Shown: positions 51,592-62,200 of the stretch, piece by piece
Numbering within the stretch: position 1 is the stretch's first letter
How the letters are laid out: the number at the start of each line of letters is the position of its first letter
Source of the DNA: Nipponacmea schrenckii
Taxonomy: Eukaryota > Mollusca > Gastropoda > Lottiidae
Direction of reading: 5' to 3'
Length of the DNA stretch: 64,000 nucleotides
Assembly (NCBI GenBank): GCA_030562195.1
Contig: CM060199.1
Span: forward strand, 39,514,338-39,578,337
The notes under the pieces: model-generated
Database searches by the model: none
What the model was told of the DNA's origin: nothing
What the model saw: the letters and a program-made list of their open reading frames with translations, nothing else
Position numbers and translations under genes: made by a program

Positions 51592-52330
51592 AGACCACTA
51601 TTATAGATATACTACTTCTCTTTACTTTCTACACCGTTTCAATTCACATACAGGAATCTTTATCAAGTAATACAATAATAGATATAGTAACTTTAGATAA
51701 ATAAGACCACTATTATAGATATACTACTTCTCTTTACTTTATAGCACCGTTTCAATTCACATACAGGAATCTTTATCAAGTTATACAATAATAGATATAG
51801 TAACTTTAGATAAATGAGAACACTATTGTAGATATACTACTTCTCTTTACTTTCTACACCGTTTCAATTCACATACAGGAATCTTTATCAAGTTATACAA
51901 TAATAGATATAGTAACTTTAGATAAATAAGACCACTATTATAGATATACTACTTCTCTTTACTTTCTACACCGTTTCAATTCACATACAGGAATCTTTAT
52001 CAAGTTATACAATAATAGATATAGTAACTTTAGATAAATAAGACCACTATTATAGATATACTACTTCTCTTTAATTTAACCAACGTTTCAATTCACATAC
52101 AGGAATCTTTATCAAGCAATACAATAATAGATATAGTAACATTAGATAAATAAGACCACTATTATAGATATACTACTTCTCTTTAATTTAACCAACGTTT
52201 CAATTCACATACAGGAATCTTTATCAAGCAATATAATAATAGATATAGTAACTTTAGATAAATAAATTGAAAAGTTGTCAAATTAAAGAGTAGTAGAAGT
52301 AGTATATCTATAATACCTTTGGTCTCAAAT
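51592..52330. mobile_element. Candidate non-autonomous element: 112-bp tandem repeats between terminal inverted repeats
   Basis: Six copies of a 112-bp unit (starts spaced 112 at 51591 and 51703) contain CTTCTCTTTA, CACCGTTTCAATTCACATAC, AGGAATCTTTATCAAG and ATAATAGATATAGTAAC. The left edge carries TATTATAGATATACTACTTC then TCTTTA (51599-51624). The right edge (52284-52315) is its inverse complement with only a 6-base insertion, and the outer bases (AGACCA and TGGTCT) also pair. No open frame. The class is unknown. A tandem-repeat core inside inverted repeats resembles satellite-bearing MITEs described in bivalves. Confidence 0.65.
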
Positions 52331-55300
52331 ATGATTTTTGTTTTTTTAATGCTTGATTGAACCTCGTTTCTTAGAATTTAGAGATTTTCGGATCTTTTCC
52401 CGCAAATACCTCAATTTCTATTTACGATTCTTTGTAATTTTGAAATAACAATTTGGCTTAAACGTGTGCAATACAATTTGATGTTTGTTTGATTTTAACG
52501 AACGGATTGTGGCACATGCTGGTTTATATTCAGATCCTGGCAGAGATCCGTTCAACTCTCCAGAACTAGTTTGCACCAAATACTTCATGTGGATAAACGG
52601 AGTGTACCGTCTTTGCTCCACCTTCTTTAGCTAATCATTCTTGTCTGAAGACGTTGCTTTTAAATATGGATGTTTTTCCTTGTTTCGAGATTTATTCTTG
52701 TGAAATCTACAGTCTAAATTGTGCAACTAATCCACATTTACATGTATCGTAAAAACTGTGGAGTTTATGTCTGTAGAATCTATAGTACCGGGCCTGATTC
52801 TCCTCTGTCAAGAAGTGTGAAGATCGAACTTAGCGCAAGGAATTTCTAAGAGGATTTCTTTGGGTAATTTTGACCAATTTACAATTTTGAAATCATTCTA
52901 AATGTGAGAATAGTATGCTAATACTACTTGATTTAGTAATGTGATTCATTTTTGTGTATTACGCCTAGTACATATATGTAACTGTATCAAGGCCCTTTAA
53001 ATGTTTACGTTGAGTATTGAAGCCTATCTATAAACGAGTATAAGAAGAGTCTAGATTGCCTTGCTGTAAACCTCTCAGCTGAATAATGTTTACTTTACCA
53101 AATCTGACCTTATTTCAGTATTTAAATCACGCTATGTAACCTGGTTTATGAAAGGGAGATAAAAGTAGGCCAATTTAATATTACAGTGATAAAGGTATAG
53201 ATGTAATAACTGTAATCGCTGTATGAATGAGACAATTTATCAATGAATACTGATGAAGATTGTATCACATTGTATCACAAGTATTCTTCTTTATCTTTTA
53301 GTACCAATTGACTTGATTTTATCAGTGTGCAAATATAGATAAAGTAGGCATATGTCTGGATAAAAGGGTGATCGTTCTTACTGCGGTGTATACAGGTCAC
53401 AAATTGGCGAACCACTGTCAAAACACACATCTTCCAAGTTCTAAAACACCGCGAGCATAAGTCGTTCCAAAAACTAACTACATATAGAAACATAGAAATA
53501 GTTTCTCAATTTCTGTTTATACGTAAAACATGATCATACTTCTGTCAAAGACAAATATCACAACGACTACTCAAGTATTGCTGTACGCCTTTTGTTACTA
53601 GTTTGATTATTGTTATAATATAAACTTGGGTTCATCGCCTTCGAAGTTGTTCCAGAGATGTAGATAAACGTGCGATGGATAGATAGCTGTATTGGTCCCA
53701 TTTTGTTTGGACTGTTTACATATTGCTGTGAAGACGTATCAGCTGCATAGACAAATATTCAACATATTGGATTTAATGCACCTTATATTCTTACTGGATG
53801 AAAAGTCCTCATTATCTCTCCCCAGTTTGAAACTAAATGTTCGAGAAATGTATCGTCGAACCAAAGATTACCCGGTCTCTGAAATGACGACCACGTCTAG
53901 AAGATATATCAGGGGTTACAGCATCTATTAAATTTAACGCGCACTTGTCTCGGAGATTTGGTTTAGAAATCGCAACTGTCAAACAAGACCCAATGTTAAT
54001 TGAAAATCATCCAGAATGTGTGAGAATAACAAAGTGTAAAGAGATCATGTTCTAAACGTTTGAATATGGTGGGGTGGATATACTCGGTGCCTTGTAGAGA
54101 TGGTAGCACTGTACTTTCGATTGCCTTTACACTCGGCCTAGGAAACGTGGGCGCTGTGATGTTCTACAACTCACTGCCTTGTACCTTTATCAAATCAGAA
54201 TAATGAGTGTAATAGGGAAAGGGGTTGTATATATCTAAGTTTGAAAGATGCAGTATGTGTTTGGTAGGGAAGGTATATAGAGGTAATATGTCTATGTTGT
54301 GTTAGTTTTTAGGGTATTTTTGTTAAAGGATATCAAATAGCCGTGTGTAACATGTACCAACTACGTTAACAAACATTATCAATAGCGTTCAGATATTTTG
54401 TCAGATTATTGAGGAATTTAGTAAGCATTTTAAAAGGTGAAAAGATCTATTTAAAACCGAGTAACGGGTCAATGTGAAACCGTGGTCTCGGGGTTTCTCA
54501 TATTGTTACTATAAAGCTTTTCGTTCAATGATGAAAACACGACATGACAAAAGAATGCTGTATTTAACGGGCGGCTGTTACATTCGGTCTTTGAAATGGA
54601 AAGTTAGTAATAACCAATGTACATGAAAGTACGAATTTAGGAAAGAGCAACCAGCCAAGCCTGTCCGAAATTTGGTTCTTCCATTGGTCTTACTTCAACG
54701 CCAAATCGCCAAGCCAGCAATAATAGGATCGACTGCTTCATCGTACCAATATATACGTATTACTCTGATTGGTTTAAAGTACGAGTATTGCAAATTTCAT
54801 GGCAAACAACTGTATAGCATAGTCCATAAATATAACCTCAAAGCTACAACGAAAGGAAATACAGTATAGTATGTACGATAGTGTTACGATGATCTCCAAG
54901 TTGTAAAATGACCTTCTCCATTCATATAGTGAAAGTGAATGGGGCTGGGATCAAAGGGAATCAAATCTTTTAAGATTGAAATGTTCCTATGCTATTTTAT
55001 GTATTACCAGACATCACACTTTCATTCATTCATTCATTGAAGTAATCTTCATTCAGTAAATTGCATAATGAAAGAAAGATGTTTTTGTCAGCGCAGAATA
55101 ATAAAACACAGGAAGTATCGATAACATGATTTTAATATTGACTTTGTTCAATATAGCTCACCAAAACAAGGTGCAACATTGCTCACGTAGTATATCTATA
55201 CCTCAGTTATTATACATGTAGTAGGGCCTAAAGATGGTAGTGTTAATTGTGATCCATATTAACTTCAATATAGTTTACAATAGATGGTATTCTTTAATAA

Positions 55301-56390
55301 TAGGGTACTGGAATTTAGCATTCCGAGTTTAAATCTGATCACTTCAAGTAAAGATGGATGATATCCGGATGAATTCCGTTATGTTTTTGTAAAAATTACC
55401 TAATGACAGATTGTCTTAGTAAGAAGTATATCACCTATGAAAATATTGGGGTATATATTTTTAAGCAACAAGTTAACCTTAAAGTGATTCTAGAGACTAT
55501 TGAGCAGAGGATGCATTTGTTCTTTACATCGCCAATCCATCAATAGCACTGTTCTACAAGTTTATGATAAAGTGTCCAAAGCCTGGTTGTGAAAGAGAGG
55601 AGGGTTATACGCAAGGCCGACTCCCATTCCTCGTAACCGATCACCTGGCCACAATATTCACAAAGAAGTGATTAAGGATATACGGGATATGTTTAGTGCA
55701 AGGACGATTAGGTTGTAATGTCAGCCTAATCTTCTCTGATTGATTCTTCCTCCTCATTACCTCTATTATTATACTATCATTCATTGACGAACATTGCTTT
55801 CATCAAGTCCTAACCTCGTGTCCTTACCAGGGGTAGCTATCGACGACGACTTTCCATCTCTATTTTATGAATGAATACAAGGTATAAAGAGGCACTCCTT
55901 CTTTCAATCAAGCGGAATTCATTGGTATTGAATCTATAAAGAATAGTCAAGATGTTTACTATTTAACACGCTGATCGTAGATTTCCCCTCAACGATTTGG
56001 CAATCACCCCACTGTGTATTATAGTAACAAGTAATCACCTTCATTCAAGTTTGGGATTATCAGATTGAATACTAAAGAAAGCTGTGGTATATTGGACGAT
56101 TATATACCGTTGTATTTACCACTTCGTCGATATAGGTTAAATGCGTATTCAATAATGACTTTGGCACCACTTGCGGTTTTTATACAAAGCCTTGCTTTAT
56201 TATTATAAATATAAACATAATATTTAGACCTACGCGAACAAATGTTATGTTGTTTCTCTCAAAAAGACGGAATCGGATGTACTTAAAAAGTGGACCTATC
56301 CTGCACTTTACCATTCAATTATATCTACAGACAATATCCTGTTCCGCATAATGCAGTAGATGTTAAATGTTTAGTAAGACGAATCGTGCA
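52331..56390. other. Intronic, nothing recognised
   Basis: Short random frames only, and a small (CATT)n run near 55,022. Confidence 0.45.
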
Positions 56391-57400
56391 TTGCACCATA
56401 CAGTTGTATCAATTGTTTTAACGAGTAACCATATCCCACCCTGCACCATACAGTTGTATCAATTGTTTTAACGAGTAACCATATCTCACCCAGCATCATA
56501 CAGTTGTATCAATTGTTTTAACGAGTAACCATATCTCACCCTGCACCATACAGTTGTATCAATTGTTTTAACGAGTAACCATATCTCACCCTGCACCATA
56601 CAGTTGTATCAATTGTTTTAACGAGTAACCATATCTCACCCTGCACCATACAGTTGTATCAATTGTTTTAACGAGTAACCATATCTCACCCTGCATCATA
56701 CAGTTGTATCAATTGTTTTAACGAGTAACCATATCTCACCCTGCACATACAGTTGTATCAATTGTTTTAACGAGTAACCATACCTCCCTGCATCATACAG
56801 TTGTATCAATTGTTTTAACGAGTAACCATATCTCACCCTGCATCATACAGTTGTATCAATTGTTTTAACGAGTAACCATATCTCACCCTGCACCATACAG
56901 TTGTATCAATTGTTTTAACGAGTAACCATACCTCGCCTTTCACCATACAGTTGTATCAATTGTTTTAACGAGTAACCATATCTCACCTTCACCATACAGT
57001 TGTATCAATTGTTTTAACGAGTAACCATACCTCACCCTGCATCATACAGTTGTATCAATAGTTACAACGGGTAACCGTATCCCTGCAACATACAGGTGTA
57101 TCAATTGTTTTAACGGGTAACCGTATCCCTGCAACATACAGTTGTATCAATTGTTTTAACGGGTAACCGTATCCCTGCAACATACAGCTGTATCAATTGT
57201 TTTAACGGGTAACCATATATGTCACCCTGCACCATACAGTTGTATCATCTGTTTTAAGGAGTAACCATATCAAACCATTTTTCAAAAAAAAAGTAACCAC
57301 ACCATGCCATGCACCATACAGTTGTGCATTGTTTTTACCCCAACAATTTACATATACTGTCATGCCCATCAGTTTGTTTTGAAAGAGTAACCACATCCCA
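56391..57400. repeat. 50-bp satellite array, about 20 copies
   Basis: The unit is CACCATACAGTTGTATCAAT, then TGTTTTAACGAGTAACCATA, then TCTCACCCTG. The first 13 copies are nearly identical. From about 57,050 units shorten and diverge, and the last copies past 57,230 are fragments. Confidence 0.98.
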
Positions 57401-58715
57401 TTCTATAACTAACCTAGAAACAACTGTATCAAATTACAGTTCATGTTTTGTAAAATATGTTTAAATTAAAAATTGACTACAAGATTACTATCGTCAGTAG
57501 ATATACTTTTATATTTTGACGTAAAACCGAGAACTTTAATGAAGACTTGGTTCATCATGACGTACGTTTTGTTATTCAGACTTGTTATCAAGGCAGACTT
57601 GTGTAAAGTACAAATGGAGTATTTGGTTAAGATTTTTTAAGTTGAATTATAAAAAAGTGTGACCTACAAAAATCGCCTAAATAATCAACAGAGTGGCAAA
57701 CTAACAAAAGTAGTTGCTTTATAATTCAAATGTAAATTAAATGCGTTTATTCTTTACTAAATGGTTTTACTAGCATTGTACTGGATAACAAAGATGTTAT
57801 TTAATAGGACGTCTTGACAATCGAGTATAAACATTTGTAACCTTATCCGGGTACTTTCATATGATCCTTCATTGAAAAAAATGGTGAATCGGTTTTTATA
57901 AATGGCATACACAAATTGTAATGCTTGAATGATGTTTAAAGTTCATCCTTTACCATTGACACCATACACAGTGGATGTATTGTGTTAAAAGGCAATAGAA
58001 GGAACTAGACCTATTTAAAGGGACAAGTCGCGGATTTCTAATTTTCCCGTTTACAGACGAAAATTAATTAAGAGTTACCCATGCTTATTTAATGACTGTC
58101 GTTTCGTCCAATTAACACCAGGAAGATATTATATAGAATAATTACACACTGTATTTTCTATAAATATATTCTTAATTGAAAAGACGTATTATCATTTAAC
58201 TTATTCAAAGATAACGGTTACGTTGTTATTTAAGTTACTCATGGAATGTTTGTAATTCAATAAAACTGACGTTAAGAATTTAAAACTTTACAGCGAATTC
58301 AAGGATCGATTGGTACTTTTTAAAAGATGAACAATTAATACAATAAATCTTCACAAATTGTTACGTTAGAGGCATTTTTATTTGTTACATTACATATTGG
58401 ATTTGCTGCACGGATACTGGCGCTGAATTTACGTCCAAGTTTATGGGGCACCTAATCATCAGCACGTTTAGATTATAATAATGTGACGGCGAGCACGTCA
58501 GATGCGTTCATACTTGTTTTATACATTGATACCTTTCGGCACCATGGCAATGCTTAGCTTTATCTATCTCTCTATATCCCAGGTAAATTTCCAAACCGTG
58601 ACCAATCAGACATTCGGATTGTCTTGCTTTTTGGTGTTTTTTGGGCAGGTAATGGTTAAATTGAAGATTTTGAAATAACAAATACTTATTAATATTGTAG
58701 ATTTATTATCACTTG
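57401..58715. other. Intronic, nothing recognised
   Basis: AT-rich 3' part of the intron before exon 2; no features beyond the short repeat at 58,716. Confidence 0.45.
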
Positions 58716-58795
58716 AGAACGTTACCTGTGTGTGTAATGAAGCGTTACCTGTATGTGAAATAAAATGTTACCTGTATGTTTAATGAAACGTTGTT
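58716..58795. repeat. Short repeat of about 27 bp, 3 copies, just before exon 2
   Basis: CGTTACCTGTGTGTGTAATG is followed by two diverged copies (GTTACCTGTATGT). It ends about 90 bases upstream of the exon 2 acceptor. A similar ATTACCTGTATGTG sits at the head of the 18.3-kb satellite. Confidence 0.6.
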
Positions 58796-58883
58796 TCTAT
58801 ATCCATAATGAGTGTGCATTTATACTTCTAAATGTCCTACATAGATAATATTGTAGAATAACTAAATTTTGTTTATTTTTCAG

Positions 58884-59287
58884 ACGACGTGCAACTAGGT
58901 TGTACAGAATTGAGGGCCAAAAGATATATCTCAGACGGGTTTTGCACATCAATGAAAGCCATCAAGGAAGTTGTGTGTGCAGGAAACTGTTTACCTATAA
59001 GAGACATACCGTGGTATGCTGAATTTATCAAATATTGGTCACGTGAAAAATATCGAGACTTTCAGTGCGAAGAGGACGTGGTGAGGCGTAAGAAAGTTCG
59101 CTTACTGTGTCAAAATGGAGAATACAGAAGTTATAAAATTAAAGTTGTGAAAAGCTGTAAGTGTAAAAGAATGAGGAGTATTCACAATAAAACGACGCGA
59201 AAAGACAGACGGCGGAGACGTCGCAAGGACAGACGGAATCGTAATCGGAAACGACAGAGACCCAATACGAAAACTCCTGCTCCGTGA
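58884..59287 (+). CDS. SOSTDC1: Sclerostin-like secreted antagonist, exon 2 (C-terminal cystine-knot domain)
   Basis: Encodes residues 56-189, in frame with exon 1 after a pyrimidine-rich acceptor (TTTATTTTTCAG) and a possible branch site (AACTAAAT) about 20 bases upstream. The eight cysteines C62, C76, C87, C91, C117, C131, C147 and C149 give spacings 14-11-4-26-14-16-2, against 14-11-4-25-14-17-2 in human sclerostin. Diagnostic motifs are GCTELRAKRYISDG, VVCAGNCLP, KYWSR, YKIKVV and SCKCKR. A second sequon, N157-K-T, lies just after the knot, as in vertebrates. Residues 161-181 are almost all Arg/Lys and probably bind heparan sulphate. Vertebrate relatives block Wnt signalling at LRP5/6 and bind some BMPs outside the cell. 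The loop-2 P-N-x-I-G motif used to bind LRP is not evident, and loop 2 is about three residues shorter than in SOSTDC1. At 189 residues the protein is slightly shorter than the vertebrate proteins (about 206-213). The in-frame GTG at 58889 is Val58, not a start. Confidence 0.93.
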
Positions 59288-62200
59288 ATGTATAAAAAAG
59301 AGATATATTATGTTATTCTTTATCTTCCATTTTACCACCCCGATCTGTCGAATAGCTTGTGTGCGTCCTAACGTAACGGTCGAGTAGGTGGACGAGCGGA
59401 GATGCGTCTGCGTTGACGTGATGTCTGATAGAAACGCATTCAGGTTCAAGAGTACATGTCACTTCATAGAGCGATATATAAGTAAGGCAATGGCCAGTAT
59501 ATGGATTATATATCCTTGACCTGCGTTCTGGATACTGGCAGTTAAATATGGATGGATTATAGCTGGTATTCTTGTGTTGGAATTAGTTTGATGGACTTGT
59601 TATTGTTATCCATTAATCTCATATTCATTGTTGTTTCATCATCATTGTGTTCATTAACATCCATCACCATCTAGTAGCTAGTACTAACGGCATTGCACAT
59701 TGAACCACATTCCAACCTTTGAGTGTTGCCATTCCATTGTGAATCCCATCCTTCCTCCTAATGTATAAAATATAAGTGTATTATATTGTGTATTTGAATA
59801 ACCAGGTTTCTGTTAATAGAACTTTTAATATAAATAATTATAGCAATTACAATACATCACGTTTTGTGGGCGACGACGTGAAACACTACAAATATGGATC
59901 TCAATCGTACACTTGTTCTACTAAACTCATATTACTCGGGTCTGGTGAACGTCGTAAATATCCTTTCTGGATATTAATACAGTATAATATAGCTGGAATT
60001 AGTGCCAACAATCTGTATTCAGGAATTTAGGATACAGTGACGGATCACAAGTAAAATATTACATTCAGTGATAACTGTGCCATTTTTTTCTGAAAACGGG
60101 GAATTTTTTACTTAACCGATTCTTATCTTTCGTCAACAGAGAATTTCGTAGTTCTTTTGAAATCCGTATTTAAGAAATCCAAACTAAGTTGAAAATCCTC
60201 AAGACTTAAATTGAGTTCAAATGGCGATCTATGATTGTCATTGGTTGATTTAACAATGTTGCCAATGACAACGTGAAACATTTAAAGTGCGCATGTCTGA
60301 GCCCTAATTGTGATGTGTATAGATATAGTGTTGCAATCAGTGAATATTTGGATTATAGATGCATCAACATTTTCCACAACACTGTTTTAAATCAGTACAG
60401 GTCGAGCATTTTCAATATCAAACATACAAAAGGCCTTCAGACATCATGCAATTCTAGGAGTTCGATACCGTGCAAAATTAAACAGAATATCAATGTTAGC
60501 TCTCGAGCTGAAATCGCAGTTTATTACAAAATTTCACTAACATATTCTAGGTAAAAGTCACAGGAAGGCTCAGTAATGTTATGAAAAACAAAATTTGGCT
60601 CCGCTGAAATTCTTGCTCAAAAAACATTTTCAAAACGCATTTTTTTACTTAAATTCAATATATGTCTTCAGGCTACCTATGATCTACCAGTATAAAGATC
60701 TAAGAAACTATTGATTATGATTGGTTTGTTAATGCTCGACTTCAGTCACCCGACCTCTTGATTTGGCACATATAAACTTCTTTGAAAAGTCTATTACAGG
60801 CACCTCAGTACAAGAATCGTTATCAGGTAACTAATGTTATTTGATTATTTAAAGCAGCATCTATAAATCGACGTTTTGTGGAAGCATTAAAAGCTCGACA
60901 TTCTAACTGTCAGAAACTAAGGAAATATGGCTACCCTATTGACAGAATGAGCTTTAATGTTGCCTGAAAAGGTCCTCTAATGAATTGACTGGTATGGAAG
61001 TGTAAATGCGACTATGTATCTCTTATTGATAATAAGAACCTATTTTATTTCTATGTTATTGTATCATATTATTTGAAATGTACAAATGTCCAGACAAAAT
61101 AAAAGATTAAAAACACGTAATATTACATAGCTTGCACCATTATTCTAGTCGAAAAGGGTATTTAACATAGAGTACTGGAGCATAGACCTCATTGAGAACT
61201 CGTAGCTCTTAGCCTGAACCGCTAGCACACGGTTTATGGACCAAGTAGTTAATAGCACATTTGTATGAAGTTCTACACATCATACTCATAGAGTCATTTC
61301 CCAAACTCAGGACGAAATAGATTCAAAATTTAGATTATTTGACACTTGCTCTGATTCATTTTAAGAGATGCAGATGTAGTCCAGTTATCCAATTTCCTGA
61401 ATTCCCTTTGCCTATTACAAGAAAACAAGGTCACCCGATTAGACAACAGTTGAATAAGAATTACGAAATTCTTTGATTGCTTTCCAAGAGAAAGACCTGA
61501 TTCAACAGCTTGATATTTACTGTCATTTCTGGACATAAAAAAACTCCTGTGCGTCACCAATGTTCTTACTGCTTGAAAAACATTACTCAATTTGCAAATT
61601 TTTTTGAGACCAAAGTTTGAAAACTAAAACAAAGTCGTGTTAATAGTATTTGTTTTTTTTTTAAATGTAGTTGAAGATTTGTATTTTGCAACCAAAGTTC
61701 AGGTTTAATATCTTAAGTTAAAATGCAGAAAGAAGAAAAATCAGCACGAAACGTATCATTCTTTCTACGATAAATCGAAATCTGTATTTAAAGACGTGAA
61801 GGACGTGCCCCTATTTCAAATGTCATAATATTGAAAAGTTATATATGCTAGGTATTATTATAGTTTATTCGACCCACTTATTTCAAACTATTATTTCCTC
61901 AATAACTTACAGTGAATACACTTCACAATACACTCTTTTTTCTCCTCTATTATAACTTTTCAAGCTCATTCAATTTTCTAGTTTTTATTGTATAACCCAA
62001 TCTTTACTATATTGTTAATCGGCGGCCATATTGGAAATTCGGTAAACTTCATTTTTAAATACCCTCTTCTTTAACAGTAAACTATAATAACCATGTATTG
62101 ACTATAAAAACGATTGTATATCTGTTATATGATTTATTCCAGTGAAAACATTAACCAGGATTACTAGGGTCGCTGGAACAACATCTGTCACCAATTCGCA

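Larger units (their letters stand above)
31531..58883 (+). other. 27.35-kb phase-1 intron of the sclerostin-like gene
   Basis: Bounded by GTAGGT at 31531 and TTTTTCAG ending at 58883. By my sum about 9 kb is minisatellite, in seven arrays listed separately. It also holds one SINE-like copy and several R1 copies. From memory, the human SOST intron is roughly ten times shorter, lies in phase 1, and is likewise six residues before the first knot cysteine. No other exon with convincing coding character was seen inside. An additional small exon cannot be excluded by eye. Confidence 0.75.

Noticed and set aside
58889..58891. GTG at 58889 as a start codon for a 132-residue protein
   Set aside because: It is an internal Val codon just after a good splice acceptor. 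A secreted cystine-knot protein needs the signal peptide supplied by exon 1.
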